A stretch of DNA of 64,000 nt from Gordionus sp. m RMFG-2023. Lineage: Eukaryota > Nematomorpha > Gordioida > Chordodea > Parachordodidae. Position numbers and translations under genes: made by a program. The stretch covers positions 39,884,569 through 39,948,568 of the forward strand of contig NC_088776.1 in the NCBI RefSeq assembly GCF_954871325.1, read 5' to 3'. Below the pieces are notes generated by a model. That model worked only from the letters and a program-made list of their open reading frames with translations. It was not told the origin of the DNA and ran no database searches. Of the stretch, positions 12,341 through 24,483 are shown piece by piece. The first letter of the stretch is position 1. Each line of letters opens with the position of its first letter.

Positions 12341-12540
12341 TAAATCGGTGGGTCTATTTATCGCTCGGCTGAAAATATCGCTCGGTTAGGAAATATCGCC
12401 CGGCTAACCCCATTATAAATCATTTTATTACTAAATATCGCTCAGCTGAGAAATGTCACTCGGCTAACAACATAATAAATCATTTATTATTAAATATCGC
12501 TCGGCTGAAAAATGTTGTTCGGTTAACCACACAATATAAC
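12341..12540. repeat. Short tandem repeat built on ATCGCTCGGCTGA
   Basis: Three imperfect units of about 70 bp each contain ATCGCTCGGCTGAAAAAT-like words followed by CTCGGCTAAC and an AT-rich spacer with ATAAATCATTTTATTA. They run straight into the ATCGCGAA array at 12541. The two motifs differ but share ATCGC and CGGC/CGCG cores. Confidence 0.7.
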
Positions 12541-13030
12541 GGTTCCATGTCAATTCAGCGAAACTTTTATCGCAAACACTTTTTCGCGAAACTTTTATCG
12601 CGAAACTTTTATCGCGAATGTCGTTTATCGAGAATGGATTTTATAGCGAAACTTTTATCGCGAATCCATAATAGCGAATACTATTCCGCGAATGCAATAT
12701 CGCGAAACAAATATCGCAAATTTTTTATAGCGAATACATACCGCAAATGCAATATCGCGAAACAAATATCGCGAATTTATTATAGCGAAACCATTAATGC
12801 GAATGCGAATGCGAATACATTACCGCGAAACTTTTATCGCGAATCAATAATCAAGAAAATTTTATAGGGAAACCTTTAAAGCGAATACATTACCGCGAAA
12901 CTTTAATCGCATCAATAATCGCGAAAATTTTATAGCAAAGTTATTATCGCGAAACGCATATCGTGAAGACAATGTAGCGGCAATTATTTCGCGAAACATA
13001 TATCGCGAAGATATTATAGAGAATTTAATA
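12541..13030. repeat. ATCGCGAA-word array, one arm of a foldback-type element
   Basis: The stretch begins GGTTCCATGTCAATTCAGCG, the same 20 bases that begin the foldback element at 52384. It then consists of 10-20-bp units ending in ATCGCGAAT or TATAGCGAAAC. No opposing arm is found nearby, so this is a single arm or a collapsed copy. The open frame through it (12547-12867) is a by-product of the repeat. Confidence 0.75.
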
Positions 13031-13390
13031 TAGGAATAATTGCTAATAATGACTAATTTATTTTGAATAATTTTTTTTATAATTATATTATTTGAATAAT
13101 ATTTTTTTAATTCACATAGTTAGTAATTTTCTTTTAACCTTAAAAAATTCATATAGTGATTAGTAAACTTAGATCTGATTTATGAAATTTGTTATTGAAA
13201 TACTTTTTCGCTATCCTATCATTTTCTTCGAAGTTCTTATTTTATAATAATCGCGCACAAGGAACTCAGTTTTATCAATATATTAATAATTGAGTTTATT
13301 AGTTAAATCTTGATATTTACTGGCGAAATTGATATCTGGGTAGCATTCCTATTTATTGTCTGATTTATAAATTTATCAATCAATTTTGGC

Positions 13391-14013
13391 CAGGGTTAGC
13401 AAGTCAGTCAATTGACCAGTCAAATGACTAGATTTTGACGGGTCAATTGAAGGGGGGAATATTTGACCTGGTCAAATGGTCAAATATTCTATAAGATCTG
13501 AATATAAAAATATGTTTGAAAAAGAAAAAACGATATAAATACATGTGATCACAATGCTGCTATTTATTGAGTTCCTAATATTAAGGAGAGCATTTTAATC
13601 ATAGTGAATTTAATGAAGTATGTAATATAATAAAAGGATTAGCATACAAGGTGGTGATCAAAATATTTCAAGTTATATTATAAATTTCAGAAATAAAAGC
13701 GGCTTGTTTAATAGAAAATCATGGGGAAAGCAGTAACTTCCATAAGAAGCAATCAGATTTCAATTTCAAGCAGTGAAATTAGCTTTGACCACCATGGACA
13801 TTAAGAGAAGTGGCATTACTAACAATTCCTAGATCTACTTCTTCTTCAGAAAGAAATTGGTCAATTTGTGTCAATAATCTTACTAAAACAGAAATCGATT
13901 GAAGATTTAGACAAAAAGAAAATTGATTAAAAAATAATAAAGAAAATGATGATATTCAATATAAATATTTATTTGATTTTGACCATATTTGACCGGTCAA
14001 ATGCACAACCGTG
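13391..14013. mobile_element. Shrunken hAT transposon with remnant of transposase C-terminus
   Basis: The termini CAGGGTTAGCAAGTC and CACGGTTGTG (complement of the right end) both lead into TTTGACCnGTCAAA-like sequence. They are flanked by ATTTTGGC and GTTTTGGC, an 8-bp target duplication with one change. Near 13785-13930 the plus strand encodes LREVALLTIPRSTSSSERNW, the hAT C-terminal dimerisation motif (IPxSSxxSERNWS). The rest of the transposase is gone and the frame is short. The element is an internal-deletion derivative. Confidence 0.8.
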
Positions 14014-14340
14014 GTTTTGGCAGTCACTATTCTTAAACAGTGTAGATGAATAAAGTCTACAACATTACTGTTTAGAATATCAATTTTGAATGGCAATTCA
14101 AAAATAAATTACATCTAATTGAAATAAGGGATTTCCCCAATTTAAAATATTTATTAATCTTATTATTTTACGATCTTTATAGAAATAAGTAAAACAATTA
14201 GAATATATTTATTTATAATTTAAAAATTTTTAAAATTATAATACTAATTGTAAAATAAATTTTACATGCAATTATAAAATATATCTAATATAACAAGTCA
14301 TATATTAAAAATGAGTGTAAATTTTAAAATATCGATGGCT

Positions 14341-15290
14341 CTAAAAAGAGCTTATAGTAAAAAAAGTACCTAAAAAACATGTATAATTATGTTTAAAAAT
14401 TTCTAATTGTATTTTTTGTTTTAGGAAGGTTGACTCGCGTTTTTCGTTTGTTATGTTAAAAATTTTACGTGCTAAAATTTTTAAAAAAGAATATGTTGAT
14501 TGGGAGAAATTACCATTAGTTGAGATGACTATGGGTTGAAAAATAAAATTATTTAATATTGAGTATTTATTGATTTTTTTATTTTCGCCATTAGTAAGAG
14601 GATTTGAATTAATTGATGAGGGAAAGGAAGAGACACAGGTAGCGTCCCAGATTAGGGATTTCCCATTGGACCAAGGGATGCAGGTTAGACCGTCAGGTCT
14701 GAGGCCATCTTGTAGAGAGAGGTTTGTAGGTTCTAGAATGTTAGGAATTTTAGCTTTATTGAGAGCATTATGGATGATTTTATTTATTGCTTTATGCCGG
14801 AGGTGGCGACCTTGGCTACGGGAGCAGTTTAGGCCGTGTCTTGCGTTTGGTTGTACGGGTAGGTTGCAAAGGTGGCAAGTGTGTGAATGTGTTAACGAGC
14901 ATCCTAGTCTTAATCCTATGGTAACTCTCAGTTGGTCATTGGTTAAGAGATTATCAAGGGTTAGGCTAGGAAGTGCCTCGAGCCATTCATATCCGCCATA
15001 TTTATCGTTTAATTGAAGTAGTTGAATATCGCTAATATCGGAGGGGTTAAGATTATTTTGAAGTTTCTTTATAAGGGGTTCCAAGATTGATTTATTAGAA
15101 ATTTCGGTTGGGAATGTTTGACCGTCTGGGGTTAGTAGATTCCATTTTTCGATTGCTACTGTTAAGAGATCGTCATTGGGAGTTATAAAAGATGAGATCG
15201 CGGAATTGAGCGAAAGGCGATTAGAGATAAAAAGAGATAGGGAGAGTAATTCTAAGGGGATTCTTTTCTCTTTATTTGGATAGGGAGGGG
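14341..15290 (-). pseudogene. Non-LTR retrotransposon C-terminal region: zinc knuckle plus restriction-like endonuclease
   Basis: An open minus-strand frame runs from about 15290 to 14341. It holds a CX2CX9HX3C knuckle (CHLCNLPVQPNARHGLNC). About 45 residues later comes GLRPDG, then ~10 residues on SLIWDAT, a PD...D arrangement typical of restriction-like endonucleases. Such a knuckle followed by an RPDG/WDxT endonuclease is found after the reverse transcriptase in several non-LTR lineages. The reverse transcriptase itself is absent upstream (a G run interrupts the sequence near 15295), so this looks like a 5'-truncated copy. The C-terminal ~90 residues lack recognisable motifs. The clade is not assigned. 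Confidence 0.65.
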
Positions 15291-15591
15291 GGAGGGGGGG
15301 GGGCGTGATATAGTATAATATCTCGGAATTAGTTTCAATTAATTCAAATATAATATTTTGATATGGGTTCTTATTGAATCTTAAATAATTTTAAAATATA
15401 ATAAAAAAATAGCTACACTAAAAATTAACAAATAATTAATGACATATTTGATAAATTATAATTATTTTAAAAAAAAGTATTGCCGAAATTTTAAAAAAAA
15501 AAATTTCTCGTCTGGCTGGTGCCATTCCTTTGGTTATAAATTATAAATATTTTCGCCATTCTTTCCTCTTTATTTCGGAGTCTTATAAAAT

Positions 15592-17177
15592 ATGTTATCA
15601 AGCAAAAATAAGGAGATCTTAACATTTAAAAATTATTTGTTCCGCATGGATAAAGTAGTCTCAGATACAAATTATTATAGATTCCTTAATCAAGATATAT
15701 TTAAATGTCCCGTACGACTTACAAAAAAAATGTTAAGATAAAAGATAATAAAGAAATACACAATCATCCAGAAAATCCAATCGAAATGGAAACCAAGAAA
15801 ATAATCAATTCAATTAAGAATGAAGCTTTGAATAATACTATGGGAACTCCAAACTTTATTGTAGCGAAATACGTATCTCAATTAAGTGATTCCATATCAA
15901 TAAAACTACCATCACCGAATCTTATGAAACTTATAATTCAACAAACGCGGAGTTCAAACAGTTTTGCACCTCCGAATCCTAGCAGCCTTATTGAACTTGT
16001 AATTCCTCATGAATATTCAATTACAGATAAGTATGAGGATTTCATACTTCATGATGATGGTCCGGTAAGATTTTCTATAAATTTTATGAACAAATATAAC
16101 TAAATCCTTCATTTTTATTGCGATAAGCTGCCCGATAAGAAACACTTTATTATAATTGCTTATTTATTTATCATGTGTGCTAGGTTCCCAACCGTGTTAT
16201 CATATTTGGAACAAGAAAAAAATTGGACTTCTTAGCTTCATGTGAACATTGGTTTTCTGATGGTACATTTAAATCGTCGCCACCTTTATTTACGCAAATT
16301 TATACAATTCATGGGATTAAAAATTATAATGTTTTACCTCTCATATATATATTGACCAATAGAAAGGATTATGAAACATATAAAAGAATATTTACTATTA
16401 TAGGTGACAACTTAATATCAACTTCAAAAAAAATTATGACGGATTTTGAAATGGCCAGTGTAAAAGCTTTTAATGAAGTGTTTCCCAGTTCGCAACACAA
16501 ATGTTGCTATTTCCATTTTGGCCAATCCTTTTGGCGAAACATTCAAAAATATCCAGAAATTCGCAGAAATATAAAACAGATGTGGAATTTAATATACAAC
16601 TTAGAATGATGGTTTGCTTGGCATTTGTACCATCCTTAAATGTAGTTGAAACATTTGGATTACTAATAAACTCCGAATTTTATTCTAATAATCAATTGTT
16701 ACTTTAGCCTCTAATTGAAACTTTTGAAAAAGCTTACATTGGTAAAACGTTTGGAAGAGGCAGACTACCTGCTTTGTTTAATATTGAACTATGGAATTGT
16801 TACCAATAACGGGGAAGCGAAAACTAACAACGCGGTTGAAGGGTGGCATGGATGCTTCAGTTCCCTCCTAACAAGTCACCATCCAAACATGTGGAAATTT
16901 ATATCAAGTTATCTATATATCTATTATTTTAAAATGAGTTAAAAAGTATAAAGATTTACTAATAAACTATATAATTTATGTTCTAGGCTTAAAAAAACAA
17001 CAAGGGTTGACAGAGTTAAAAATAGCTCAATATAATTCTGGTGAAACACTATCTACCCCGAGAAAAAAATATCGAAATCTACATGCGAGAATAGTAACAA
17101 TTGTTTCTGACTTCGAAAATCTATCAAGATTAGATTATCTTAAAGGAATCGCTATTAATATAACATTGAATGTTTAA
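15592..17177 (+). pseudogene. MULE transposase with FLYWCH finger, spliced but decayed
   Basis: Three exons: 15592-16064, 16184-16937 and 16987-17177. The introns are 119 and 49 bp, both GT-AG; the second has a TACTAAT branch-point-like word. Exon 1 encodes a FLYWCH-type finger (TFKNYLF, FKCPVRL, then HNHPENP) and HDDGP. After splicing, VPNRVIIFGTRKKLDF and WFSDGTFKSSPPLFTQIY begin the MULE DDE domain. TDFEMA (second acidic residue) and CCYFHFG follow, then TNNAVEGWH. Exon 3 ends with YLKGIAINITLNV. The copy is dead: a frameshift at the A-run near 15725, another near 16605, an in-frame stop near 16705 and a further shift near 16800. No terminal inverted repeats were identified. Confidence 0.85.
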
Positions 17178-17537
17178 TTTTTTAAATTCTTATCTACAAT
17201 AATAAAAATTTTGTTTGTTTTTATATAATAGTCCCAAATTTTTATATTTGAATTATTTTTTTGTGACAAAAATATAGGAAGGTCTACTTTCGTATAAAAT
17301 TTAGCTAGCTACATATAGACTCATTCATCAAGATACAGATTTTATGAGGGTATTTACAAATTCTTTATATGACGCAATCTTTCTCTACCACATCATGCAT
17401 TATAAAATTATATTAAAATTCATATTCCTAGCCCTTGAGTCATATAGTTGTTTTCCCTTATAAGTATGATCACTTTTGATGAGCAACATTATTAGTAAAA
17501 TATTATTATAAAATAATACTCAAGTATTACACTAAAG
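17178..17537. other. AT-rich spacer
   Basis: Nothing recognised between the MULE stop and the ATAGAGAA array. Confidence 0.5.
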
Positions 17538-18330
17538 GGTATCCCGTCTTTACAGAGAATCATTTATAGAGAATGCAAATATAGAGAAACTTTTATAGAG
17601 AAAACAATAGTAGAGAATGTCTTTTATAAAGAATATCGTTTATAGAGAATAATTTTATAGAGAATTTATTTTATAGAGAAACTTTTAAAGAGAAAACAAT
17701 TATAGAGAATGTCGTTTATAAATAATCTCATTTATAGAGAATGATTTTGTAGAGAATCTCGTTTATAGAGAATAATTTTATAGAAAATTTATCTTGTGAG
17801 AAACTTTTAAAGAGAAAACAATTATAGAGAATGTCGTTTATAGATAATCTCATTTATAGAGAATGATTTTGTAGAGAATCACGTTTATAGAGAATTTATT
17901 TTATAGAGAAACTTTTAAAGAGAAAAAAATTATAGAGAATGTCGTTTATAGAGAATCTCATTTATAGAGAATGATTTTATAGAGAATCTCGTTTATAGAG
18001 AATGATTTTATAGAGAATTTATTTTATAGAAAAACTTTTAAAGATAAACAATTATATAGAATGTCGTTTATAGAGAATATATTTTATAGAGAAACTTTTA
18101 TATAGAGAAAACAATTATATTTGAATGTCGTTTATGGAGAATCTCGTTTATAGAGAATGATTTTATAGAGAATAATTTACAGAGAATTGTTTTACAGAGA
18201 ATTATTTTATAGATAATATTTTACAGAGAATTGTTTTAGAGAGAATTATTTTATAGAGAAGGATTTTATAGAGTATAATTTTATATTGAAGAATTTTATA
18301 GAGAATGATTTTATAGAAAATGAATTAAGT
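17538..18330. repeat. ATAGAGAA-word array with a foldback-like terminus
   Basis: About 790 bp of units such as TTTATAGAGAATGATTTTATAGAGAA. It opens GGTATCCCGTCTTTACAGAG, which aligns without gaps to the right terminus of the foldback element (CGTATCAGGTCAATTCAGCG, complement of 56939-56958). The unit plan (AGAAAC-TTTTA-TAGAGAA-TGTCGTTTATAGAGAAT) matches the ATCGCGAA arrays with CGCG replaced by AGAG. A longer period of ~120-190 bp is also visible. No opposing arm was found. Confidence 0.75.
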
Positions 18331-18694
18331 ATTATATTAGAAATAAATTTTCTCAAAAAAACAAGCCAGATGCCGTCATATAAATTCTCGGAACCCTTGA
18401 ATAAAAAAAGGGAAAAAATAATCTTAAAAAAAATTATTCACGTTCCTGATTTGTATTGCTTATGAATAATTATGATAATATTTTTGAGTTTCCTGTTGTT
18501 ATTTTTTTAAAAATACGCTGAACAATTAGAAGTAGTAATGCTGAAAATGTTTCCTTCTTTATCAGTTTCTATTAGTGCTTTTTAACTAGTAGAGTAGCCA
18601 TTTTTAAAAAAAACTATTAGCAACATAGCCAACCTTACGCCAATTGTTTTAGAAAATTTTGTCAATATTTAGTTGCTTTGTGCATTATTTTAAT

Positions 18695-18909
18695 CTGCTT
18701 AGCCCGGCCCCGATTTTTTAAAAATATATTATATATTTTTAATTTGATATTTGGTTTTAAAATATATGGCCCGGCCCGAGTTTTTTTAAAAAAAAGCTTT
18801 TTTAGACCCGGCCCGTGTATTTAAAAAAATAAAATTTTAGGCTCGGCATGGGTATATTTAAAGAAATTAAAATACGGCCCTGGTTTAAGGTCGGGCCTAT
18901 AGGTCTCTG
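18695..18909. mobile_element. Partial copy of the GGCCCGG-rich hAT-type MITE
   Basis: GGCCCGGCCCGAG-type words alternate with A/T runs, and the right end reads GGGCCTATAGGTCTCTG like the right end at 11264. A matching left terminus and target duplication are not seen, so the copy is 5'-truncated. Confidence 0.65.
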
Positions 18910-19029
18910 ATTTATAGTGCGCTTTTATAATTTGCCTAATAAATCTGATTTTACAAATTCCGAAGAGAATCTACCTAGGAATTTCATACGATTATGCCAA
19001 AATTTTTTTGTATTTAATAATATTTTGTT

Positions 19030-19650
19030 CAATTTTTTCATTTTAAATCATAAATTGAGCGCGTTTTATTAAATTTTAAATCGGATTTTGCCGAAAATGC
19101 ATTATAATATGTGTAAAATACCCACCCTATAAATTTCAGAAGATCTTATATTGAACCTCTGAAGAAATTTTAATTTACATTTCTGACATTTACAAGTAGT
19201 GTTAGTAGCCTAAAAATCAGCTAAACATAATTTGGCTTAACCGAAAAATCGCCTAAGATTAATTAGACAAAATGTAGGGACTGGGAGCTAGGCTAATCGC
19301 CCGTCAGCGTTAAGCAACACTAAGCCTAGCCTTTATTAAAATTATTTAATATATTTATTATACGATATATGACGGGCGATTAACCGAGCTCCTTAGCCGA
19401 TGCCTAATTTTTGAATAATTAGTTTTCGCCTGTTTTTATTCTAAGCCTAATTATGCTTAGCCCATATTTTAACCTAAAAACTTGGCTAACCGTTTTGGAA
19501 TTGCCTAAAATTAACCGATTGAGCTACATTAAGGGTGGGTATTCTATACTTATTCAGGTGCATTTCTGGCAAAATCAGATTTTTTAATTTAATAAAACGC
19601 ACTCAATTAATGATTTTAAATGCAAATAATAACAAAAAATAAAACAATAC
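19030..19650. mobile_element. Inverted-repeat element (foldback/MITE-like)
   Basis: Arms of about 100-115 bp at 19030-19131 and 19528-19645 are inverted copies. Both carry AAATTGAGnGCGTTTTATTAA, GATTTTGCC and ATACCCACCCT. Between them a second nested inverted pair shares CTAATCGCCCGTC and GACGGGCGATTAA, plus many CTAAGCCTAA words. No coding sequence and no clear target duplication were found. Confidence 0.65.
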
Positions 19651-20879
19651 CCATCAAACTATCGCCTTACCAAAATTAAGTTTAGTTAAAAGATCACTAG
19701 AGTACTGTCTAATATTCATAGGGTAGGCAGGGAATACCAGGGGATGGTTGGATCAATTTCTGTCAAAATCGTCATAGGTCCGAAAATAATTGTATCTGAA
19801 TTTACAAAATGCAAAATGATAGTTGAAACCCTTACCTAAAAATTATACATCGACAGAATTTAAAATAATACACTTTTTTCTCTAAATTGATTTTAGTAAA
19901 ATGAAAATTTCTTATTACAAGCTAAACTCCTTAGCAGTGTAGAGAAAGATGAATCAAAAAGTTTAATATGTTTTTTATAGGTTTTTTGCACTTGTTAAAC
20001 ATTCCGAAGATCAGACTTTTAATATTTATAAGAAATTTTTTATTTACATATAGGGATTATATTTATTGATACCAAATTGTTTAAATATGGTTGGTTCACA
20101 GACAAACTTGTATTTCATCATATGATTATAAGAAGCTTTGTATCATGATATACACTGATTTCCATCGCATTGTAATGTCTTTCTTTAGAAAATATCGATT
20201 GATATTTGCAGCAGATTGCACAATACTTTACTAACTCTTTTATACTTAGAAGATATTTCAAATACCTTATTATCAAAAGATTTTGCATCATATATTATAA
20301 TACTACCCCCTTCTTCCCCCACTCCCCTCATTTCCTATACCACATCAAAATTAGAACAATGAATTCCAAATACAAACTACCCATTTTAATTTCAATGCCA
20401 ATCTTGAGTTATAACCCCTTCCACTGGTGGTCCTGTTTAACATTGTTTGAATGGTTAAGCGTCTTTTTATTATTGGTAGTCAGTCTATAGATCTGGTTAT
20501 AAGCAAGTATAATTATCATTAATATTTAAATTTCTTCGTATCATTAGGGCTAATTATTTATTCAAACTTTTCTGTTGGGAGGGGGGGTTTAATTTTTTTT
20601 CTTATTGCGAATAATTTTATTTAAAAAACGGTTTCAATTTATAAATAAATTTATATACGATATCAAAATAAAATATATTTAAAAAAAACAAAGAATTTTC
20701 AATTTTAAATGATCACATGGTTAAAAAATATATATTAAAAATTATATGAACTAAAATATTTACCTTCTCAATTCTTGTGAGATATCGGATGCTTTTTAGC
20801 CATCTCTATGAATCAAAAGATATCAATATCTAATGTATTGAATAAAAAAAAATTTGATATTGTTACAACCAACAGAGCA
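19651..20879. other. No gene recognised
   Basis: AT-rich DNA without a supported gene. An open frame at 20206-20490 has no recognisable motif and biased composition. A G run sits near 20580. Confidence 0.4.
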
Positions 20880-21435
20880 AGAATAATTACTAATTGATGC
20901 AATCATTTGGTTAGGGAGGCAGGGCTTATACACGGATCCAAAAAGGATGGCTTAAATGGTGAAGTATATCCGGTGTAATGTGCGACAAGAAGATGCCAAT
21001 ATGGTTGAAAAGCAAAGCTTACAAATCCACCGTAAGACCGGTGTTACTCTATGGAAGTGAAACATGGGTATTAAACGCTACAGAAGAAAAGTTATTACAA
21101 GCCACGGAGAAGAAAATAATACGGTGGAGCTTGGGGTAATCTAAACTCGACCATATGACGAATGACTGTCTCAGAGCAAAAATGGGTATTCAACCTATGG
21201 CGGATTTGATAAACGAAAATCGGTTAAGGTGGTATGGTCATATACTAAGAATATAGACGAATGATGTAAATCGAAAAGTATTGGACATGGAGGTGCCGGG
21301 GAGGAGAGGAAGAGGACGACCTCGTGTTACGTGGAAAGGTCAAGTAGACAAAGTTAATGACTAAGAAGATGAATCCGGACATGGCCCTTACTCGATGAAG
21401 ATGGAAGAAACTTATCAAAACAAACCCGACGACTG
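20880..21435 (+). pseudogene. RTE-type LINE reverse transcriptase, C-terminal fragment
   Basis: The plus strand encodes SKAYKSTVRPVLLYGSETWV, then ATEKKIIRWSLG, ENRLRWYGHILRI and PGRRGRGRPRVTWKGQV. This is the characteristic end of RTE/BovB-like non-LTR retrotransposon proteins (VRPVLLYGxExW ... RLRWxGHxxR ... RGRPxxRW). In-frame stops interrupt it after WSLG and after ILRI, and near the end the reading shifts to WRKLIKTNP. It is a 5'-truncated dead copy, which is usual for LINEs. The antisense frame at 21245-21499 is a shadow. Confidence 0.8.
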
Positions 21436-21962
21436 TGGGACCATATGCATGATAAAGAAGATTGCATTTGCAATATGAATTATTTATATTTTGATTCATT
21501 TGTATTAATTAAAATTGTTAAATTATTTTTTTCTTAAATACCGTACAAGAATTACTTATATTTTATTGAATTATATTTTTTTAAATATAGTTATATACAA
21601 TAAATTTTTAATAAAATAATCTGTATAAAATTTCTACATTTTAAAATTTAATCATTAAAATAAATAAGGGATGTTATTTATACTATAGTATTTTAACAAT
21701 AAATAAAATCTATAATGAAATTCTCTAAAATTAATTAAAATAATTATTTTTAACACTCAATAAGATATATTGAGTGATCATAAAAAATGGAAGGTTTGGT
21801 GGGCAAATTTTTTTCTTCTTTCTACACTGGATGGATTAATTTACAATTTATTAAACATTGATAAAATTTTTAGAATAAGGTTTTCAGCCGCTTATTAATC
21901 ATAAATTTGGCCAAAATTTTGTTACTAATATTCTTTCATTTATGCTGGCTACTATAGTTTAG

Positions 21963-22177
21963 TGTTGTTAAACTGCTCGTTTTGAGCCGATTTTTAAAAA
22001 CGGCTAACTCAATATTTTAGCCAGAAAAATATTGCCTAAGCCTTGAGATTTTCTAATAGATGTTCAAACCTTTGTTCCTTCTACAAACAAAATCTTCAGG
22101 CTTGCTTAATATTATTCAGGATGAAATATTGAGTTAGTCGTTTTTAAAATCGGCTCAAAAAGAGCCGTTTTACAACA
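21963..22177. mobile_element. MITE with TGTTGTTAAAC termini, copy 1
   Basis: 215 bp with ~60-bp terminal inverted repeats. The left reads TGTTGTTAAACTGCTCGTTT and the right end is its near complement (CCGTTTTACAACA). Both arms continue with TTTTGAGCCGATTTT and GGCTAACTCAATATTT. A second copy lies at 59781-59988. No transposase is present and the target duplication is not obvious. Confidence 0.75.
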
Positions 22178-22263
22178 TTAATAGTGAAGCACATAATATT
22201 AGCAAAATTTAAAAATAGGGTTTGGGGTTAAACCTCCCCCTCCTATGGATAAATACTGGTTAC

Positions 22264-23398
22264 GCCACTGTGTGCATCTCATAGTAGTAGATCATGCATT
22301 AAAAAATTGCTCAGTTTCTAATATTATTATTAAAGCTCGTGCTGCATCCAAGAAGCTAAGAAGACAAATTCGATATCAATCATACTAAAAAAATTTAACT
22401 TAAAAAGATCTATATTGGATTGTCATAGATTGTTATCAACCTATGACATGCAGGAGAGATTGAATGAATTAAAAGATATGTGTGAGGAATTATCAGTATC
22501 ATAATTGAGCTTTATTTTAAAGCCTTGGAATGAGAAGCAATTACAGGTTGATAAATATCCTAAAAACAATTAAAGTAGCTACCAAGAACTTACAACTTAG
22601 GCAGATAACCTTAGGGGAATGGCATATGTCTAAAAGTTAAATTAGACATTTATATTTTACCTCACTCTTTGCTGGTTCAATAATAGATGTTATGAATTTT
22701 AGAGAGAAACAACTTTTAAACAACAATGCCTTTTGTCATGCCTATATCTATATTTAAGCTATGTTTTAAAAATATATTATAACATATAAATTTTATTAAT
22801 AATTTTATTTTCCTTAACATAATTTTATTTTACTTTATATATTTTTCTATCTATTCATAAAAAATAATAAAAAATTTTAAATAATATTTTTAATTTTTTT
22901 TATTATATAGATATCAAGTGCTTCCGACTAAGAAGAAAAACCAAGTCTAGAGAGCATATTATTAAAATATAGCATAACATGGAATAAAGTTTGTTATAAG
23001 AGTGGAGGATTCTAGTGAAGGTGAATCAATGCCGGTTAATGTATCTTCATCTGAAGAGGATTTAGTAGAAAGTCTTCTTTTAAAAAAAAGATGGTATCAA
23101 ACAAAATCTGTTACAAAAATCGGAGAATATTATAAATATTTTTGTCAATATTTGTAAAGAACCTAGATTAAATAAAACTATGAATATTTTAAACTATTGG
23201 AGAAATCAGAGTAATCGACGCCCAGAATTATGTAAATTGTTTGATATCATACTGGCTGTACCAACTACCCAAATTAGTGTGGAAAGATGTTTTTCAACAA
23301 TTAAATTTATACCATCTTTTTATAGATGTAATTTGAGTAAGACGAATCTTGAAAATATATTAATTGCGCGGCCTAATAAAAAAATTTTAAGTAAATAA
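22264..23398 (+). pseudogene. hAT transposase, decayed copy
   Basis: Fragments in hAT order on the plus strand: VDHALKNCSVSNIIIKARAA near 22285, TYDMQERLNELKDMCEELS near 22440, ATKNLQLRQITLGEWHMSKS near 22575, and the C-terminal dimerisation domain NYWRNQSNRRPELCKLFDII ... LAVPTTQISVERCFSTIKFI at 23180-23398. The motif PTTxxSVERCFS is diagnostic of hAT. Several frameshifts and stops separate the pieces, so this gene is dead. Just upstream (22220-22264) lies a fragment ending GGTTACGCCACTG, the end of another hAT-type MITE. Confidence 0.75.
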
Positions 23399-23559
23399 AG
23401 TTAAATATTGTTCATATGAAAATTAATCATTGATATTTATTTGTATTATTTATAATTTAAATATTATTTTATAATGTGCAATTAATAAAATGAAAGTTAT
23501 ATTATATGTATGTGTTTTTTATTTTATGAAGAAATAAAAAAATATACCTCCCCATAATT

Positions 23560-23700
23560 CGAATGTAACAAAAATGTTCAAACCGGTTTTTAGAGATTCG
23601 AACCGAACCGATATTTTATTTACGAACCAAACCTGAACCTTGAACCGTTATTTTTATCCGAACCTGAACCGAATCGATATTTGTTTTGGTTTGGATCCCT
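23560..23700. repeat. AACCGAACCGATATT-word repeat fragment
   Basis: GAACCGAACCGATATTTTAT, CCTGAACCGAATCGATATTT and related words recur within 140 bp, as in decayed MITE termini. No boundaries are defined. Confidence 0.45.
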
Positions 23701-24036
23701 GAATTTGACTTTAAGTTTTTCCCAAAAAGAAATTGTTTATTTTTAACTTATTCAAAAAGTCTTCCAGTTTAAAAATAAAAAATAATTTTATAAAAACCTC
23801 GGCCATAAAAACAAATTTAAGAAGATTATTTTAAACTTTTTATAAATTGCAAATGTTTAATTATTTTTGCGAACAAAATATTTTTATTTGGATGGGTTTT
23901 AATTTAATCTTCAGCATGTTTCATTAAATCATCGCCACACTGTGTATTTCCTATCTTACCAATTCACCATAATTAATTACTTTTCTTTTAAACACCGAAT
24001 TTACTTTCTAACCCTTTCATTTTTTTACAACTTTTA

Positions 24037-24318
24037 GGCTGCATTCAAAGTGGAGACGGATTCGTTTTTTACATCCGTTTCGTCAAAAGTCAATCTCATT
24101 AAAAATGATATATATATGTAAATTATAAGTAACGTTATAAAGCTCTATAAAATTTGCCGGATCAAAAAGAATATTTTGACTTTAAAATTTACCTTATCCG
24201 TTTTTAAGACTTAAGGTATTGGAACGGACGCACTATGAACATATATATCATTTTTAATGAGATTGACTTTTGACGGAACGGATGTAAAAACGGATCCGTC
24301 TCCACTTTGAATGCAGCC
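24037..24318. mobile_element. PIF/Harbinger-type MITE with TTA target duplication
   Basis: 282 bp with near-perfect terminal inverted repeats: GGCTGCATTCAAAGTGGAGA on the left and its complement ending AATGCAGCC on the right. The inverted pairing continues inwards (CGGATGTAAA, GTCAATCTCATTAAAAATGA). It is flanked by TTA at 24034-24036 and 24319-24321, the target preference of PIF/Harbinger. It encodes no protein. Confidence 0.85.
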
Positions 24319-24335
24319 TTACTATATAATATATA

Positions 24336-24483
24336 GATCATTCCATGTCAAATCAATCACTTTACAACCCGACCATTTCAGATTTTGTTAAAATTTAGTA
24401 TTTAACTTAATAAAGTATTTTAATTGAGGAATCCAATATTAGACTCTTAACTCTATTAGAACCGGAGATATAGGGCTTCACCC
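24336..24483. repeat. Solo terminal repeat of the TTCCATGTCAAATCA element family
   Basis: The segment from CATTCCATGTCAAATCAATC to CCGGAGATATAGGGCTTCA is a close copy of the terminal repeat at 39620 (plus) and 47318 (minus). It has no partner nearby, so it is a solo end or a remnant. Confidence 0.75.

Noticed and set aside
12541-13030. Short regular repeats that look like a CRISPR array
   Set aside because: Unit lengths vary, the spacers are themselves repetitive, the sequence is eukaryotic, and the same motif ends a foldback element elsewhere in the window.
14570-15016. 148-codon plus-strand frame
   Set aside because: It is antisense to the LINE endonuclease region, whose minus-strand frame has recognisable motifs.
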